Positions 23,845-24,487 of a stretch of DNA of 24,487 nucleotides are shown here, in pieces. A model generated the notes under the pieces. The model searched no databases. It saw nothing but the letters and a program-made list of their open reading frames with translations, and was not told the origin of the DNA. The position numbers and the translations under genes are program-made. The number at the start of each line of letters is the position of its first letter. The first letter of the stretch is position 1. Source of the DNA: a virus; the IMG/VR virus record IMGVR_UViG_3300018080_000575, positions 1-24,487 of that record; one strand, written 5' to 3'.

Positions 23845-24487
23845 TGACAACTCCATTTCCATTTCCAGCGTATGGGAATGTCAATGATAATAATGGAAAT
23901 CCTAAATCTGGACTAACAGTTACATTTTATGCTCCTGCTGGTCAGGTATCAGCTACTACAGATGCAAATGGTTACTTTCAAGCAGATTTACAAAGTATAG
24001 CTAGTGATGGAGATACAATATATGTTTCTGGAAATACTTCTAATTATTTTGGCTCTTCAAGTTATGTTTTAGATGTTAATGACTTATCACATGATTTTTC
24101 ATTTGATTTAGATAAAGAATATACAGATTTAAAGATATATTATGGGAGTGGTCTTAGTAGCTATGTTAGAGTATGGTGCAATGATTGGAGAACGCACAAT
24201 AAGGAATTATCTATCACAACAGTCCTATCAAAAGCCCAATTAGATAATATACGGGATAATATAAAACCTGGAGGAGTTAAGAAACTCATGGAAGTATTGG
24301 GTGAGATTACATATGTTGATACTACATATAATGGAGGGAACACATTAAAATTTACTCCTGTGGATATAGACAGTTCTGATTTAGCTACATATAGAAGAGA
24401 GACAACTGCTTATGTTAAAGCTATTGCCATTTCCCCAATGGAAGGACAGCAAGAGTTCATAGTTAAATTCAATTGCTTCATATCAGG
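23844..24487 (+). CDS. Tail-fibre-associated protein, 3' partial, with carboxypeptidase-regulatory-like domain
   Basis: At least 214 residues are visible, and the gene runs off the right edge. It overlaps the adhesin stop by one base (TAATG), with GGTGGAGAT upstream. Residues about 8-75 (YGNVNDNNGNPKSGLTVTFY, then TTDANGYFQADL) are a carboxypeptidase-regulatory/transthyretin-like beta-sandwich, often found in surface adhesins. Residues about 108-173 (VWCNDW, then IRDNIKPG, MEVLGE and DTTYNGGNTLKFTPV) match the small protein encoded at 16651-17055. No signal peptide is seen. Coupling to the adhesin suggests that it attaches or assembles it on the tail. The rest of the protein is unknown. Confidence 0.75.
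   Translation, partial: MTTPFPFPAYGNVNDNNGNPKSGLTVTFYAPAGQVSATTDANGYFQADLQSIASDGDTIYVSGNTSNYFGSSSYVLDVNDLSHDFSFDLDKEYTDLKIYYGSGLSSYVRVWCNDWRTHNKELSITTVLSKAQLDNIRDNIKPGGVKKLMEVLGEITYVDTTYNGGNTLKFTPVDIDSSDLATYRRETTAYVKAIAISPMEGQQEFIVKFNCFIS

Noticed and set aside
1-24487. CRISPR array, tRNA genes or attachment sites
   Set aside because: No regularly spaced repeats, no cloverleaf-like sequence and no integrase or duplicated att-like ends were seen by eye. A tRNA scan of the full genome would settle this.

Overview
This window is a stretch of a head-tailed (Caudoviricetes-type, siphovirus-like) virus or provirus. It covers most of the head-maturation, connector, tail and receptor-binding modules, all on the + strand. 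The terminase and most of the portal would lie to the left, and the rest of the tail-fibre, lysis and replication genes are outside the window. The DNA is AT-rich. Several things point to an archaeal host: most start codons follow AGGTGA/GGTG-type ribosome-binding sites; bare T-runs without hairpins follow the capsid and tail-tube genes; and a giant surface protein is built from DUF2341, LamG-like, Fn3/Ig-like and PKD modules dense in N-x-S/T sequons, a style common in archaea. The exact host lineage cannot be read from the sequence.

Layout: 1-133, end of an unidentified gene (possibly portal). 238-483, small coiled-coil plus membrane-anchor protein. 496-3294, a remarkable fused head-maturation gene (XkdF/HK97-like protease, zinc ribbon, BCS1-like AAA+ ATPase, acidic coiled-coil scaffold) with a probable nested scaffold start at 2653. 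3324-4736, capsid decoration protein and HK97-fold major capsid protein, followed by a T-rich terminator. 4819-6947, connector and neck genes (adaptor, stopper, HK97-gp10-like, tail terminator) interrupted by an HNH endonuclease gene. 7020-7930, two paralogous tail-tube proteins and a second T-run terminator. 8234-8936, tail-assembly chaperone pair joined by a likely +1 frameshift. 9638-15052, tape-measure protein carrying a full 360-residue intein with a LAGLIDADG endonuclease. 15052-17201, baseplate hub-like protein, two tiny zinc proteins and a small domain protein. 17278-23844, a 2188-residue membrane-anchored adhesin. 23844 to the end, a partial protein whose C-terminal domain is a paralogue of the 134-residue protein encoded at 16651-17055.

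The genes form the standard assembly pathway: protease and scaffold shape and mature the prohead, decoration and capsid proteins form the shell, connector genes join the tail, and tube, chaperones and tape measure build a long tail. The hub and large adhesin probably act at the host surface. Three intergenic regions (before 238, 9638 and 17278) share a TATA-like box, an AGACTTA element and a TGGCTTAAAA element, suggesting that they begin separately controlled transcription units. No gap between genes exceeds about 140 bases.
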